From Bacillota bacterium (GTDB lineage: Bacteria > Bacillota > Clostridia > Oscillospirales > CAG-382): a stretch of 64,000 nucleotides of DNA. Each line of letters begins with the position of its first letter. Position 1 is the stretch's first letter. The position numbers were made by a program, and so were the translations under genes. Positions 39,931-49,605 of the stretch are shown here, piece by piece. The notes under the pieces were generated by a model. It was not told where the DNA came from, searched no databases, and saw nothing but the letters and a program-made list of their open reading frames with translations. The stretch is taken from assembly GCA_029550965.1 (NCBI GenBank), contig JAKPGJ010000006.1, positions 1-64,000 on the forward strand, written 5' to 3'.

Positions 39931-42075
39931 TTGGAAATTTTACTGACCGGCATGCTTTCCTTTATCTCCGCCGGCTTCTGCAACAGACTTTGCAGCCGGC
40001 ATAAAGTCGTGCTGGCTTCCGACGATATCGATAAAAAAAATATAGGAAAAAAGGCCATACCGTTCGTCGTTCAGCAGAATGACGAAAAGCTGGCTAAAAT
40101 TTTCCATTCCTATAACTTTTCTACCGTTTTGTTCTTCTCGCCTTCCGCTGCCGGAATCCGGGAAAACCGGGGAGAACTGAGCAGGCTCGAAACCATCCTG
40201 CGTTTTTGCGCGGAGCATGAAGTAAAAAACGTTATCTACATATCTTCCGCTTCTCTTTATTCAAGAGAATCGAACTTCGATGAAAACGCCAAGCCCGAAC
40301 CCTGCGACAGCGTCGGCGTCGAGCTGGAGGCCTGCGAGCGCCTTTGCGAATTCTACCGGAAGAACGAAGGGCTGTCTATCCTCATCCTGCGCGTTCCGTA
40401 TCTTTACGGTTACGGCGAGAACGCTTCGGCGGTCGCAAACATGATTAAGCAGGCAATCGAACGCTCCGCGGTTCGGTTTGCGGGCAGCAGGGACCAGATC
40501 TGCGAGTTTCTCTCCGAAGAGGATTTCAGCGATCTGATTCTGAGAATCATCGACGACTGGCCGACGGAAAACGTCCTGAATGTGCCGGGCGGGTGCTCGT
40601 ACTCGTTTTCCGGTCTCGGCGTTGAGTTCATAAAACTGATGCCGACACTCAAAATCTCCTATTCGGGCAGAAGCGACACGGTGCCGGTTCCGGTCAATAC
40701 GGACCTTGTGCGCAGAGAGTACGACTGGATTCCGGTTGTCAATATCGCAGACGAACTTCCGCGGCTGATCCGGGAATACAGCAACCGGTTTCATCCCGAA
40801 AAGAGCGGCTTAAAACACCGCTTCGGGAAGTTTATCGCCAAAAACAGGCTGATTGTGATTCTTGCCGAAATTATTTTCGGCTATCTCATCACCGAAATGC
40901 TGAACAGTATGTCCCATACGATGGTTCAGTTCCAGTATATTGATTTTCGGCTTTTGTACGTTGTGCTGATCTCGACGATGCATGGGATTGTTCCGGGGAT
41001 GGCGGCGGCCGCACTGGTCTGCGTCTCGCTGATCATCGGCTTTTCGCAGCTGAACATCGACTGGGAGAGGCTGCTTTACAATCCCGAAAACTGGGTACCC
41101 TTCGCGTGCTATCTCATCGTCGCTTCCATTGCCGGCTACACGAAGGAAAGATATTCAAACGAGCTGAAATACTTAAAAACCGAGAACAGCGCGCTGGACG
41201 AACGCTATAAGTTCCTATACGAACTTTACCGGGAAGCGCTGAAAAACAAGGGCGAGTATAAAGCGCAGATTCTTTCGTACAGCGGCAGCTTCGGACGCAT
41301 TTACGAGGTCGCGCGCAGACTGAACAGCCTGCTGCCGGAGGTTATTTTCAAGGAATCGCTTGCATCGCTCGAAGATTTGCTGATGAACCAGACCATTTGC
41401 ATTTACACGATTTCGACGGACGCGAACTACGCCCGCCTTGCGGTATGTTCGCAGAAGCTGAATCAGAAAGTGCCGAAATCGTTAAAACTTGACGATTATG
41501 CCGAGATAATCGAGACGCTGCGCGATGGCGAGGTCTGGTGCAACAAAGACCAGAATCCTGATTATCCCGACTACTGCGCCGGAATATTCCGCAAGGACAA
41601 GCCGGTTGTGCTGATTATGATTCAAAAAGTCAAGTTCGAGCAGATGGCGATGTATTATCAGAACCTGATACGGATTTTGTGCGGTCTGATTCAGGTGGCG
41701 CTGATTCGAGCGTATGAGTACAACGAGAAATGGGAGAGCGAGCGGTATCTGCCCGGAACCAATATTATCGATAAAGCGCACTTCCGGCTTCTGCTTGACG
41801 CAAAAAATGAAATGGCTGAAAAGGAAATCGCGGAGTTTACGCTGATCCGCATTCTCTGCAGGCCGGAAGAGCGGGCAAGCGTCAGCGAAATACTGCTGAA
41901 CACGCTCCGAAGCACCGATTATATCGGAATCGGCGAAGACGACGAGCTGTACGCTTTGCTTTCTCAGGCGGGTCGCATGAATATTGACATTATCGCGCAC
42001 CGTCTGCGCGAAGCCGGCATCGAATTTGAAGTCACGGATCAACTGCCTGCCGGCGCGGAAACCGCTGCTGTTTAA
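39931..42075 (+). CDS. pelD: PelD-like c-di-GMP receptor with N-terminal degenerate SDR/epimerase-like domain
   Basis: N-terminal SDR-like (about 285 aa), TM block, GAF-like and degenerate GGDEF (GEDDELYALL) preceded by RSTD I-site; synteny with pelE/A/F/G. Confidence 0.83.
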   Translation: MEILLTGMLSFISAGFCNRLCSRHKVVLASDDIDKKNIGKKAIPFVVQQNDEKLAKIFHSYNFSTVLFFSPSAAGIRENRGELSRLETILRFCAEHEVKNVIYISSASLYSRESNFDENAKPEPCDSVGVELEACERLCEFYRKNEGLSILILRVPYLYGYGENASAVANMIKQAIERSAVRFAGSRDQICEFLSEEDFSDLILRIIDDWPTENVLNVPGGCSYSFSGLGVEFIKLMPTLKISYSGRSDTVPVPVNTDLVRREYDWIPVVNIADELPRLIREYSNRFHPEKSGLKHRFGKFIAKNRLIVILAEIIFGYLITEMLNSMSHTMVQFQYIDFRLLYVVLISTMHGIVPGMAAAALVCVSLIIGFSQLNIDWERLLYNPENWVPFACYLIVASIAGYTKERYSNELKYLKTENSALDERYKFLYELYREALKNKGEYKAQILSYSGSFGRIYEVARRLNSLLPEVIFKESLASLEDLLMNQTICIYTISTDANYARLAVCSQKLNQKVPKSLKLDDYAEIIETLRDGEVWCNKDQNPDYPDYCAGIFRKDKPVVLIMIQKVKFEQMAMYYQNLIRILCGLIQVALIRAYEYNEKWESERYLPGTNIIDKAHFRLLLDAKNEMAEKEIAEFTLIRILCRPEERASVSEILLNTLRSTDYIGIGEDDELYALLSQAGRMNIDIIAHRLREAGIEFEVTDQLPAGAETAAV

Positions 42076-42096
42076 AAGAAAAAGGAAAGCATACAA

Positions 42097-42987
42097 ATGT
42101 GGTTTTTTTTGATATTTCTGATCGTACATATTTTAATCTGTATATTTCTGTTCGCCGCAGTCAAAACCGGCAACATCGCGGCGCCGCCGCAAATGCTGCC
42201 GATCGCGGTATTCGTCCCGGTCTGGGGCGTCGCTACGGTGCTGGTCTGCAGCAGGATGACGAAAAAAGGACTTGCTGCGACAAGAAACGCCGAGCTGGAC
42301 GACCTTATTCTGCACGCGGACGACTGGCGCAAGACCACCTTTATGGAGGAGAGAAGCGCGAAGAGCGTCGTGCCGCTCGAAGAGGCGATCCGAATTAACG
42401 ACGCGAAAATCAGACGCCAGCTGATGCTGGACATCATGCGCGAGGATCCGGCGGAGTATATCCGGCTGCTGCAGGAAGCGCGTTTGAACGACGATATCGA
42501 GGTCACCCATTATGCTTCTACCGCTATGATGGAGGTTCAGCGCAAGTTCGAAGTCGACATTCAGAAACAGGAAAAAGCGCTTCAGGCGAACCCAGACAGC
42601 AAAGAGGTTCTGGACGAATACCTTCAGCTATTGAAAAAATACATCGACAGCGGAATGCTCAAAGAAAACATGCTGGTCATACAGCGTATCCGATACGACA
42701 ACCTGCTAAAAAAGAAAATGACCGAGTATCCGAAAGAAAAACAGACGTATTTCGAAGCCGCGGACAATTACATAGAACTGGGATACTTCGGCGAGGCCGA
42801 GAAAATGGTCAATTATCTTGTCCGCAGATGGCCGCAGGACGAGAAAACCTGGATTTTGAAGCTAAAACTGTATTTTGAAAAACACGACAAGGCAAACTTT
42901 GAAGCTACGGTTTTAGAAATCAAAAAGAGAAAAGTGTATTTAAGCTCCCAGTACAAAGCCCTGCTTTCCTTCTGGGAAGCTCCCTAA
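42097..42987 (+). CDS. pelE: PelE-like TPR membrane protein
   Basis: Two N-terminal TM segments and helical TPR-like repeats; located between pelD and pelA-like genes. Confidence 0.7.
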   Translation: MWFFLIFLIVHILICIFLFAAVKTGNIAAPPQMLPIAVFVPVWGVATVLVCSRMTKKGLAATRNAELDDLILHADDWRKTTFMEERSAKSVVPLEEAIRINDAKIRRQLMLDIMREDPAEYIRLLQEARLNDDIEVTHYASTAMMEVQRKFEVDIQKQEKALQANPDSKEVLDEYLQLLKKYIDSGMLKENMLVIQRIRYDNLLKKKMTEYPKEKQTYFEAADNYIELGYFGEAEKMVNYLVRRWPQDEKTWILKLKLYFEKHDKANFEATVLEIKKRKVYLSSQYKALLSFWEAP

Positions 42988-43009
42988 AAACAAAAGAAAG
43001 GATAGTATA

Positions 43010-44827
43010 ATGACGACTTCAGCAAAGCTCAGAATATTACTAATACCGTTTGTCGTTCTATCGTTACTGTCTTTACTGCTGCTTGCCGAAAGAATCGGCC
43101 TGAAGATAACGGCGGCCGACGAAGAGGTCATTTTTCTTCCGGACAGCGTAAAAAATACACCAAAAGCTGAGCAGGAAAAAGAATGTCTTATCCTGTTTGA
43201 CGGATCATCCGATTCCATGGTTGCCTTCAAAAAGCAGATGACGGACATTTTAGATATCATGCGAGTGGGTTATGACACAGTTGATGTCAACGGCAGGGAT
43301 ATACCCGATTTAAGCAAATACAGAACGGTTGTTATTACGTTCAGCAAGCTCGAAAAGATTCAAAACAGCATTTTGCATGTTTTCGAGTGGGTAAAAAACG
43401 GCGGCAGGCTGATGTTCAGCTGCGCGCCGGAACCGTCAATCGTCTTTCAAGTGGTCAAATATAAGATGGGTATTTGGGAATCCGGCATTGATTATGTATA
43501 CTGTAGCGGTGTAAAAGTTGTTTCGGATTTTATGATCGGCGCAAAAGGTGAAACATATCAGTGGTCCACATCTTGGGATTCATCATTGGCAGTAACGCTG
43601 CAGGAAAGTTGTAAAGTACATGTCGTTTCCCTGAGCGACAACCCAACACCCATGGTTTGGGAATATGACTATGGGGCAGGCAGAGTCGTCGTTAACAACC
43701 ATTATATTTTAGAAAAGGTTTCCAGAGGACTGCTTGCCGCTTCATACACGCTGCTCGAGGACGTCATCGCTTATCCGGTGATCAATGCGTCAACCTTTTT
43801 TATAGACGATTTTCCATCTCCGATTCCGCAGGTCGAGTCCGAGTATATCAAAAGCTATGGACGGACCATCGACAGCTTCTACATAAACGTTTGGTGGCCG
43901 GATATGCTTGAGCTGTCCCGAAAGTACGGTTTTACCTATACGGGCGGCATCATCGAGGATTATAATGAATCCACAAAATCTCCTTTTATAAGAAACACGA
44001 ATACAAGGCAGTTTTTGGACCTGGGCGGAATGCTTTTGAAAAATGGAGGAGAAATATGCCTGCACGGCTACAACCATCAGCCGCTGGTCGCACAGAATTT
44101 TGACTTCCAGGGCAAATATACCTACAACAAATGGAGAAACATGGACGAGATGACGTTGGCGCTCAACGAACTGCTCGATTTTACCAAGTCATTATACCCG
44201 GACGCGAAAATATCCGTCTATGTTCCGCCTTCCAATATATTGTCCGAAGAAGGCAGGGCTGTGCTGACCACAAGAATTCCGAACATCCGCTGCATCGCCT
44301 CTCTCTATCTTATAGAGGATGTCGAGTATGAGCAGGAGTTTGATGTTAGTCCGGACGGTATCATTAATCTTCCGCGTGTTGTTTCGGGCTATATCATAGA
44401 CAATTATATGAAGTGGGCCGCGATAAATGCGCTGAATCTATATTATGTCAACTCGCATTTCATTCACCCGGACGACGTGCTCGATGTTGACCGCGGCGCC
44501 GAACTGGGCTGGGAATTTATTAAGAACAGCTTCGACAGTTATTTAAACTGGCTGTACACGACCGCGCCCAACATTCGGAGCATGAACGCCAGCCGCGCTG
44601 CTGCGGAAGTTGAGCGCTATGACTATTTGCGCGTAAGAAGAACCGTCAGCGAAAACGAATACAAATTGTCGCTGAGCGGATTTTACGACTATGCTTATTT
44701 GATGTTGCGCATAAATAACGGAACGCCCGGTACGGTAAAGGGCGGCAGTCTGGAAAAGCTGGAAGGCAACCTTTATGTACTTCACGCTACCTCGTCAGAG
44801 GTCACGATAGAAATTCAAAAAAACTGA
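43010..44827 (+). CDS. DUF2194 / PelA deacetylase-like protein
   Basis: N-terminal TM; FIDDFPSP (DD), CLHGYNHQPL (HxxxH) NodB-like motifs; pel synteny; no hydrolase domain apparent. Confidence 0.75.
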   Translation: MTTSAKLRILLIPFVVLSLLSLLLLAERIGLKITAADEEVIFLPDSVKNTPKAEQEKECLILFDGSSDSMVAFKKQMTDILDIMRVGYDTVDVNGRDIPDLSKYRTVVITFSKLEKIQNSILHVFEWVKNGGRLMFSCAPEPSIVFQVVKYKMGIWESGIDYVYCSGVKVVSDFMIGAKGETYQWSTSWDSSLAVTLQESCKVHVVSLSDNPTPMVWEYDYGAGRVVVNNHYILEKVSRGLLAASYTLLEDVIAYPVINASTFFIDDFPSPIPQVESEYIKSYGRTIDSFYINVWWPDMLELSRKYGFTYTGGIIEDYNESTKSPFIRNTNTRQFLDLGGMLLKNGGEICLHGYNHQPLVAQNFDFQGKYTYNKWRNMDEMTLALNELLDFTKSLYPDAKISVYVPPSNILSEEGRAVLTTRIPNIRCIASLYLIEDVEYEQEFDVSPDGIINLPRVVSGYIIDNYMKWAAINALNLYYVNSHFIHPDDVLDVDRGAELGWEFIKNSFDSYLNWLYTTAPNIRSMNASRAAAEVERYDYLRVRRTVSENEYKLSLSGFYDYAYLMLRINNGTPGTVKGGSLEKLEGNLYVLHATSSEVTIEIQKN

Positions 44828-44855
44828 ACGGATTGGTTAAAGAGGGTGGTTTCAA

Positions 44856-46286
44856 TTGCGAATTTGTATGATTCTTGAGGGCTGTTATCCGTATGTGAGA
44901 GGCGGCGTATCGAGCTGGATGCACGCGTACATCGGAGCAATGCCGCAGCATGAGTTCGTGCTTTGGGTAATAGCCGAGTCCCGCGAAATGAAAGGCAAAT
45001 TCAAATATGAAATGCACCCGAACGTAAAAGAAATTCATGAAGTCTTTTTATCGGACGCGCTCAAGTTAAGGCCGAAAAAAGGCTTGGCGAAGTATAAGTT
45101 TACCGAAGAAGAAATAGCGGAACTGAAAAAACTGATCGCCTGCGAGAACCCGTCATGGCCCATTTTGTTTCGAACCTATAAAACAAAGAAGGTCAACGCC
45201 GTCGATTTCTTGATGGGCGAGGAGTTTCTTGAAATTCTTCTGGAAATGTGCCGGGAGAAATACCCCTTCGTTCCGTTTGCGGAGCTGTTTCATACGGTCC
45301 GCTCGATGCTGGTCCCCATGCTTTTCCTGATGGGGCAGGACGTGCCGCAGGCGGACATTTACCACGCAACCTCAACCGGATATGGCGGACTGCTCGGCGC
45401 GATGGGCGGCTGGAGTTCCAACAGACCGTTTATTGTTACCGAACACGGCATTTACACCCGTGAGCGTGAGGAGGAGATTCTGCGCGCAAAATGGGTTCCG
45501 CCCTATTTTAAGCAGCAGTGGATTTCGCTTTTCCATATGCTGTCGCAGTGCGCTTATGACAACGCGGTCACCGTAACATCGCTGTTCCCGCGCGCGGCGG
45601 AAACGCAGATCGAGCTGGGCTGTCCCCCTTATAAATGCAGAGTCATCCGAAACGGCATTCACATTGAGAACTTTATAAACATACCGCCCAAAGAGGAGAA
45701 CGGCTATATCGACATCGCGGCGATTGTGCGTCTTTCCCCGATTAAGGATATCAAGACCATGATTTACGCTTTCGTAGAATTGAAAACAAAGGTGCCGAAC
45801 GCCCGGCTGCATATTTTGGGCGACACCGACGACGAGGATTACGCAAGAGAATGTGTAGAGCTGGTCAAACAGCTCGATGTAAAGGATGTCTTTTTCGTAG
45901 GCAACACCAACGTGCCGGAATATCTGAAAAATATTGACTTTACGGTACTGTCGAGCATTTCGGAAGGTCAGCCGCTCGCGGTGCTGGAGTCCTTTGCCGC
46001 CGGCAGACCCTGCGTCACGACGGATGTCGGCTGCTGCCGGGAGCTATTGAGCGGGTATGCGGACGATAACTTCGGAAAGGCGGGCATTTATGTACCGCCG
46101 ATGCATGCGGAAATGCTCGCTGCCGGCATGGAACTTCTCTGCAACCGAAAGGACGTGCGCGATTCGATGGGAAAAGCCGGCAGGGAGCGCGTTAAAAAGT
46201 ACTATGTGCATACGGATATGATTCGGAGATATCTTGAGAACTACGAGGAGGCGCTGTCGCAGTGGCAGGCATTGGATTTGAGCTGA
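44856..46286 (+). CDS. pelF: PelF-like GT4 glycosyltransferase
   Basis: MRICMILEGCYPYVRGGVSSWMHAYI...HATSTGYGGLLG...VITEHGIYTREREEEI-type motif; SISEGQPLAVLESFAAGRPCVTTDVG. Confidence 0.94.
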   Translation: MRICMILEGCYPYVRGGVSSWMHAYIGAMPQHEFVLWVIAESREMKGKFKYEMHPNVKEIHEVFLSDALKLRPKKGLAKYKFTEEEIAELKKLIACENPSWPILFRTYKTKKVNAVDFLMGEEFLEILLEMCREKYPFVPFAELFHTVRSMLVPMLFLMGQDVPQADIYHATSTGYGGLLGAMGGWSSNRPFIVTEHGIYTREREEEILRAKWVPPYFKQQWISLFHMLSQCAYDNAVTVTSLFPRAAETQIELGCPPYKCRVIRNGIHIENFINIPPKEENGYIDIAAIVRLSPIKDIKTMIYAFVELKTKVPNARLHILGDTDDEDYARECVELVKQLDVKDVFFVGNTNVPEYLKNIDFTVLSSISEGQPLAVLESFAAGRPCVTTDVGCCRELLSGYADDNFGKAGIYVPPMHAEMLAAGMELLCNRKDVRDSMGKAGRERVKKYYVHTDMIRRYLENYEEALSQWQALDLS

Positions 46287-47767
46287 AAAAACTGTTCGCA
46301 AAAAAAGGCCTGTTCGCTTCCATAAAAGCCTACGGATATGCGGGCGTTATTTGCGCCGGACCCATGCTGCTCGGCGTTATCCTCCTCCTCGGCGCGAGGT
46401 TTATAACCGGGTATGCCGGCGCGAGCGGACATGAAAGAGAGCTTTTAAACTCCATGCTTACCTATGCTTTGCTCGCATCGCTGACGCTTACAAGCCTTTT
46501 CTCAATGGCAACCACAAGAGCGATTGCGGACCTGTATTATCTAAAGCAGCTCGAACGCATTATGCCTACGTTTTACGGAAGCACGGCGGTTATGCTTGTC
46601 ATCGGCGTGCCGGGATACGGGATTTTCCTGCTGTTTTCAGGAGTTTCGTTCATATATAAGGTATTAAGTCTTGTATACTTCGCCGTTTTGATCGTAGTAT
46701 GGACAGAAATTAACTATCTTACGGCAATCAAGAATTACAAAGAGATTCTCGCAACCTTTTTCATCTCGCTGCTTTGCGCTTTGCTGTTGGGCGCTTTATT
46801 CTCTCTCCGGTTGGATATAGAGCCGATTACCGGCATGTTTATCGGCATTATCATCGGCTACGGCATCATGATGGTTCGGTATTTTATCGTAATATACAGG
46901 TATTTCCCGGAGGGCAAGGGAACCTGTATGCACTTTTTGAGGTGGTTCGACAATTATCCGCAGCTGACGGTTATCGGTTTTTTCATCACCATCGGTCTGT
47001 TCGGTCATCTCGTCATTATGTGGGGCAGCCGAATCGGCGTACAGGTGCAGGGGTTGTTTTACGGCGCGCCCGTATATGATATCCCGGCGCTTTTGGCGTT
47101 TTTGTCGATATTGATTACCACCGTGAATTTCGTAACTTCCGTTGAAGTGCGGTTTTATCCCTGCTACCGTGATTATTTCAGCCTTTTCAACGATAAAGGC
47201 TCGCTTGAGGATATAGAGGACGCAGAAAAGAATATGCTGGTTGTTCTGCGCGAGGAGTTAATCTACTTAGCGCAAAAGCAGGTGTTTACCACCGTGTTCT
47301 TTATTATCTTGGGAACCCTGCTGCTGCCGGTATCCGGATTGGGGTTTACGCGCGAAATGCTGGGCATATACCGCGTTCTCTGCGTCGGCTACGCCTTTTA
47401 CGCGATTGGAAACAGCATCATGCTGATTCAGCTGTATTTTGCCGACAATAAAAACGCTTTAAAAAGCGCGATACATTTTATGATTTGCAGCGTAGTTCTA
47501 ACCTTTATATTTAAAGATATGTCTGCGGCGTTTTACGGCTTTGGATTTCTTATCGGCGGCGCGGTGTATTTCTTGTCCGCTCTGATAAAACTGAATTCGT
47601 ATTTAAAGAAGATTAAATATCATGTGCTTAGCTGTCAACCGGTGTTTAAAGCTGAAACGAGAGGTATATTCACACCGCTTTGTGACTGGCTGGAAGCGCG
47701 TTATATCAGGAATGCTCAAAAATCGAAATATTCAACCAATACGTATTATGGTGAATTTAAAATTTAA
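46262..47767 (+). CDS. pelG: PelG-like polysaccharide transporter (MOP flippase superfamily)
   Basis: MAGIGFELKKLFAKKGLFASIKAYGYAGVICAGPMLLG; about 12 TM; overlaps pelF. Confidence 0.94.
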   Translation: MAGIGFELKKLFAKKGLFASIKAYGYAGVICAGPMLLGVILLLGARFITGYAGASGHERELLNSMLTYALLASLTLTSLFSMATTRAIADLYYLKQLERIMPTFYGSTAVMLVIGVPGYGIFLLFSGVSFIYKVLSLVYFAVLIVVWTEINYLTAIKNYKEILATFFISLLCALLLGALFSLRLDIEPITGMFIGIIIGYGIMMVRYFIVIYRYFPEGKGTCMHFLRWFDNYPQLTVIGFFITIGLFGHLVIMWGSRIGVQVQGLFYGAPVYDIPALLAFLSILITTVNFVTSVEVRFYPCYRDYFSLFNDKGSLEDIEDAEKNMLVVLREELIYLAQKQVFTTVFFIILGTLLLPVSGLGFTREMLGIYRVLCVGYAFYAIGNSIMLIQLYFADNKNALKSAIHFMICSVVLTFIFKDMSAAFYGFGFLIGGAVYFLSALIKLNSYLKKIKYHVLSCQPVFKAETRGIFTPLCDWLEARYIRNAQKSKYSTNTYYGEFKI

Positions 47768-47806
47768 ACATGAACAGTGCTGAAATTTTAACAAGGAGGG
47801 TGCAAG

Positions 47807-49585
47807 TTGAAACATAAAACCGCGTCAGTTTTTAAAATCGTTGCGTTCTCTATACTCATTGCTATATTGAATTCTACTTTGTGCAGTTGTTTTATTACGT
47901 CAAATGATTCTATAACTGATGATAATGAAATTACAAACGAAGTTGAGAAAATGAAAGCAAATGAAATGATCATACAGGATAATAAAAGCATCTATCGGTA
48001 TGACGTTGAGGACTCGATTGTTACAATGTATCTTACGGTAAGAAAGGGGAACTCCACCGAGAATACCGATCATACTTGGGATGAAGTAAACAGTCTTTCG
48101 ATTTTCGACTATGAATTGCTTGGCGTAGAACGTTTTGGAGTGGAAGCCATTCTAAAAATAGGCGACGAGAACGGTCCTCTGCCTGGAGAACTGGGGTATG
48201 GTGAGACGGTGCCGAATGCGATCGTTCGTGTCAGAGGCAATACGGCGTCAAGAAATCCTCAGAAATCATACAAAATTGAATTGAAAAAGGGCAAAGGTAC
48301 TTGGCGTGAGCAAAGAACAATCATATTAAACAAACATCCATTTGATCAAACTCGTGTTATGAACAAGCTCTATTTCGATCTATTAAGAGGCGTTCCAAAT
48401 ATGGTGAGCGCTCGCACGCAGTTTGTTCATTTGTACGTAAAAGATGAGACGGGACCTGACGCAGCAACGTCGGTATATAAGGATTATGGTCTTTTTACGC
48501 AGATAGAGCAGTATAATTCAAGATATCTGCGAAACCATGGTCTTGACGAGAATGGGCAACTGTATAAAGCAGAGATGTTTGAATTCTTCAGATATGAAGA
48601 TGCGATTAAGTTGAAATCTGATCCCGGTTACAGTGTTAAGGATTTCGAAAAAGTACTGGAAATCAAAGGAAACGATAATCATACCAAGTTAATCGCAATG
48701 CTTGAAGAATTGAATAATTATTCAATCGATATAGAAGAAGTGTTTGAGAAGTATTTTTACATAGAAAATTACTTTACATGGCTGGCTTATAACATACTCA
48801 TGGGGAACCTTGACACGATAAACAGAAATTTCTACCTATACAGCCCGACAAATTCTACGAAATTTTATTTTATTCCCTGGGACAGTGACGGCTCGTTTTC
48901 AAGGGTTAGGAATGAGTACTTAGGTATTCCAAATGAGTACGGACATCAAATAGGAATCAGTAATTACTGGGGTTGTGTTTTGCATGAAAGGGTATTGTCT
49001 AAGCAAAAATACCGTGATATGCTCTCAAGTAAAATAGAAGAATTAAAAGACTATTTAACAAAAGAAAAGATTTCGAACCTGCTGAACAGTTACAAAGCTG
49101 TGATAAAAAAATATCTTTATTCTATGCCGGATATTTTGTATTATTCCGTCACCGAGGATCAGTTTGACGGTTTATACGAGGCTATTTCAAATGGCGTCGA
49201 GTTAAACTATCAGTTGTATCTGGAAAGCATCAAGCGTCCGATGCCGTTTTTTATAAATAAACCCATCATAGAAAATGGAAAAATAAAGTACTCATGGCAG
49301 GTTGCATTTGATTTTAATGGAGAAGACATTAAATATGATGTAGAGATTGCTCGGAACTTAGCGATGACGGACTTAATCGCTTCCTTTAAAGGGATAGAAA
49401 TCCCAGTGGTAGAAACCGAGATGTTGCCGATGGGGCAGTATTTTGTTCGCGTAAAAGCGATTAATGAATCGGGCGAAGCACAGTATGCAATGGATTACTA
49501 TGTGTCCGAATATTCTAGGCATTACGGCATATATGCTTTTTATATTCAACCGGATGGTACGATTGAAACAGTACACACAACGTAA
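47807..49585 (+). CDS. CotH-type protein kinase, secreted/lipoprotein
   Basis: Signal peptide with Cys; VRGNTASRNPQKSYKIELKK, GNLDTINRNFYLYSP, FYFIPWDSDGSF. Confidence 0.88.
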   Translation: MKHKTASVFKIVAFSILIAILNSTLCSCFITSNDSITDDNEITNEVEKMKANEMIIQDNKSIYRYDVEDSIVTMYLTVRKGNSTENTDHTWDEVNSLSIFDYELLGVERFGVEAILKIGDENGPLPGELGYGETVPNAIVRVRGNTASRNPQKSYKIELKKGKGTWREQRTIILNKHPFDQTRVMNKLYFDLLRGVPNMVSARTQFVHLYVKDETGPDAATSVYKDYGLFTQIEQYNSRYLRNHGLDENGQLYKAEMFEFFRYEDAIKLKSDPGYSVKDFEKVLEIKGNDNHTKLIAMLEELNNYSIDIEEVFEKYFYIENYFTWLAYNILMGNLDTINRNFYLYSPTNSTKFYFIPWDSDGSFSRVRNEYLGIPNEYGHQIGISNYWGCVLHERVLSKQKYRDMLSSKIEELKDYLTKEKISNLLNSYKAVIKKYLYSMPDILYYSVTEDQFDGLYEAISNGVELNYQLYLESIKRPMPFFINKPIIENGKIKYSWQVAFDFNGEDIKYDVEIARNLAMTDLIASFKGIEIPVVETEMLPMGQYFVRVKAINESGEAQYAMDYYVSEYSRHYGIYAFYIQPDGTIETVHTT

Positions 49586-49605
49586 TATAGAAATGGGGAT
49601 GAATC

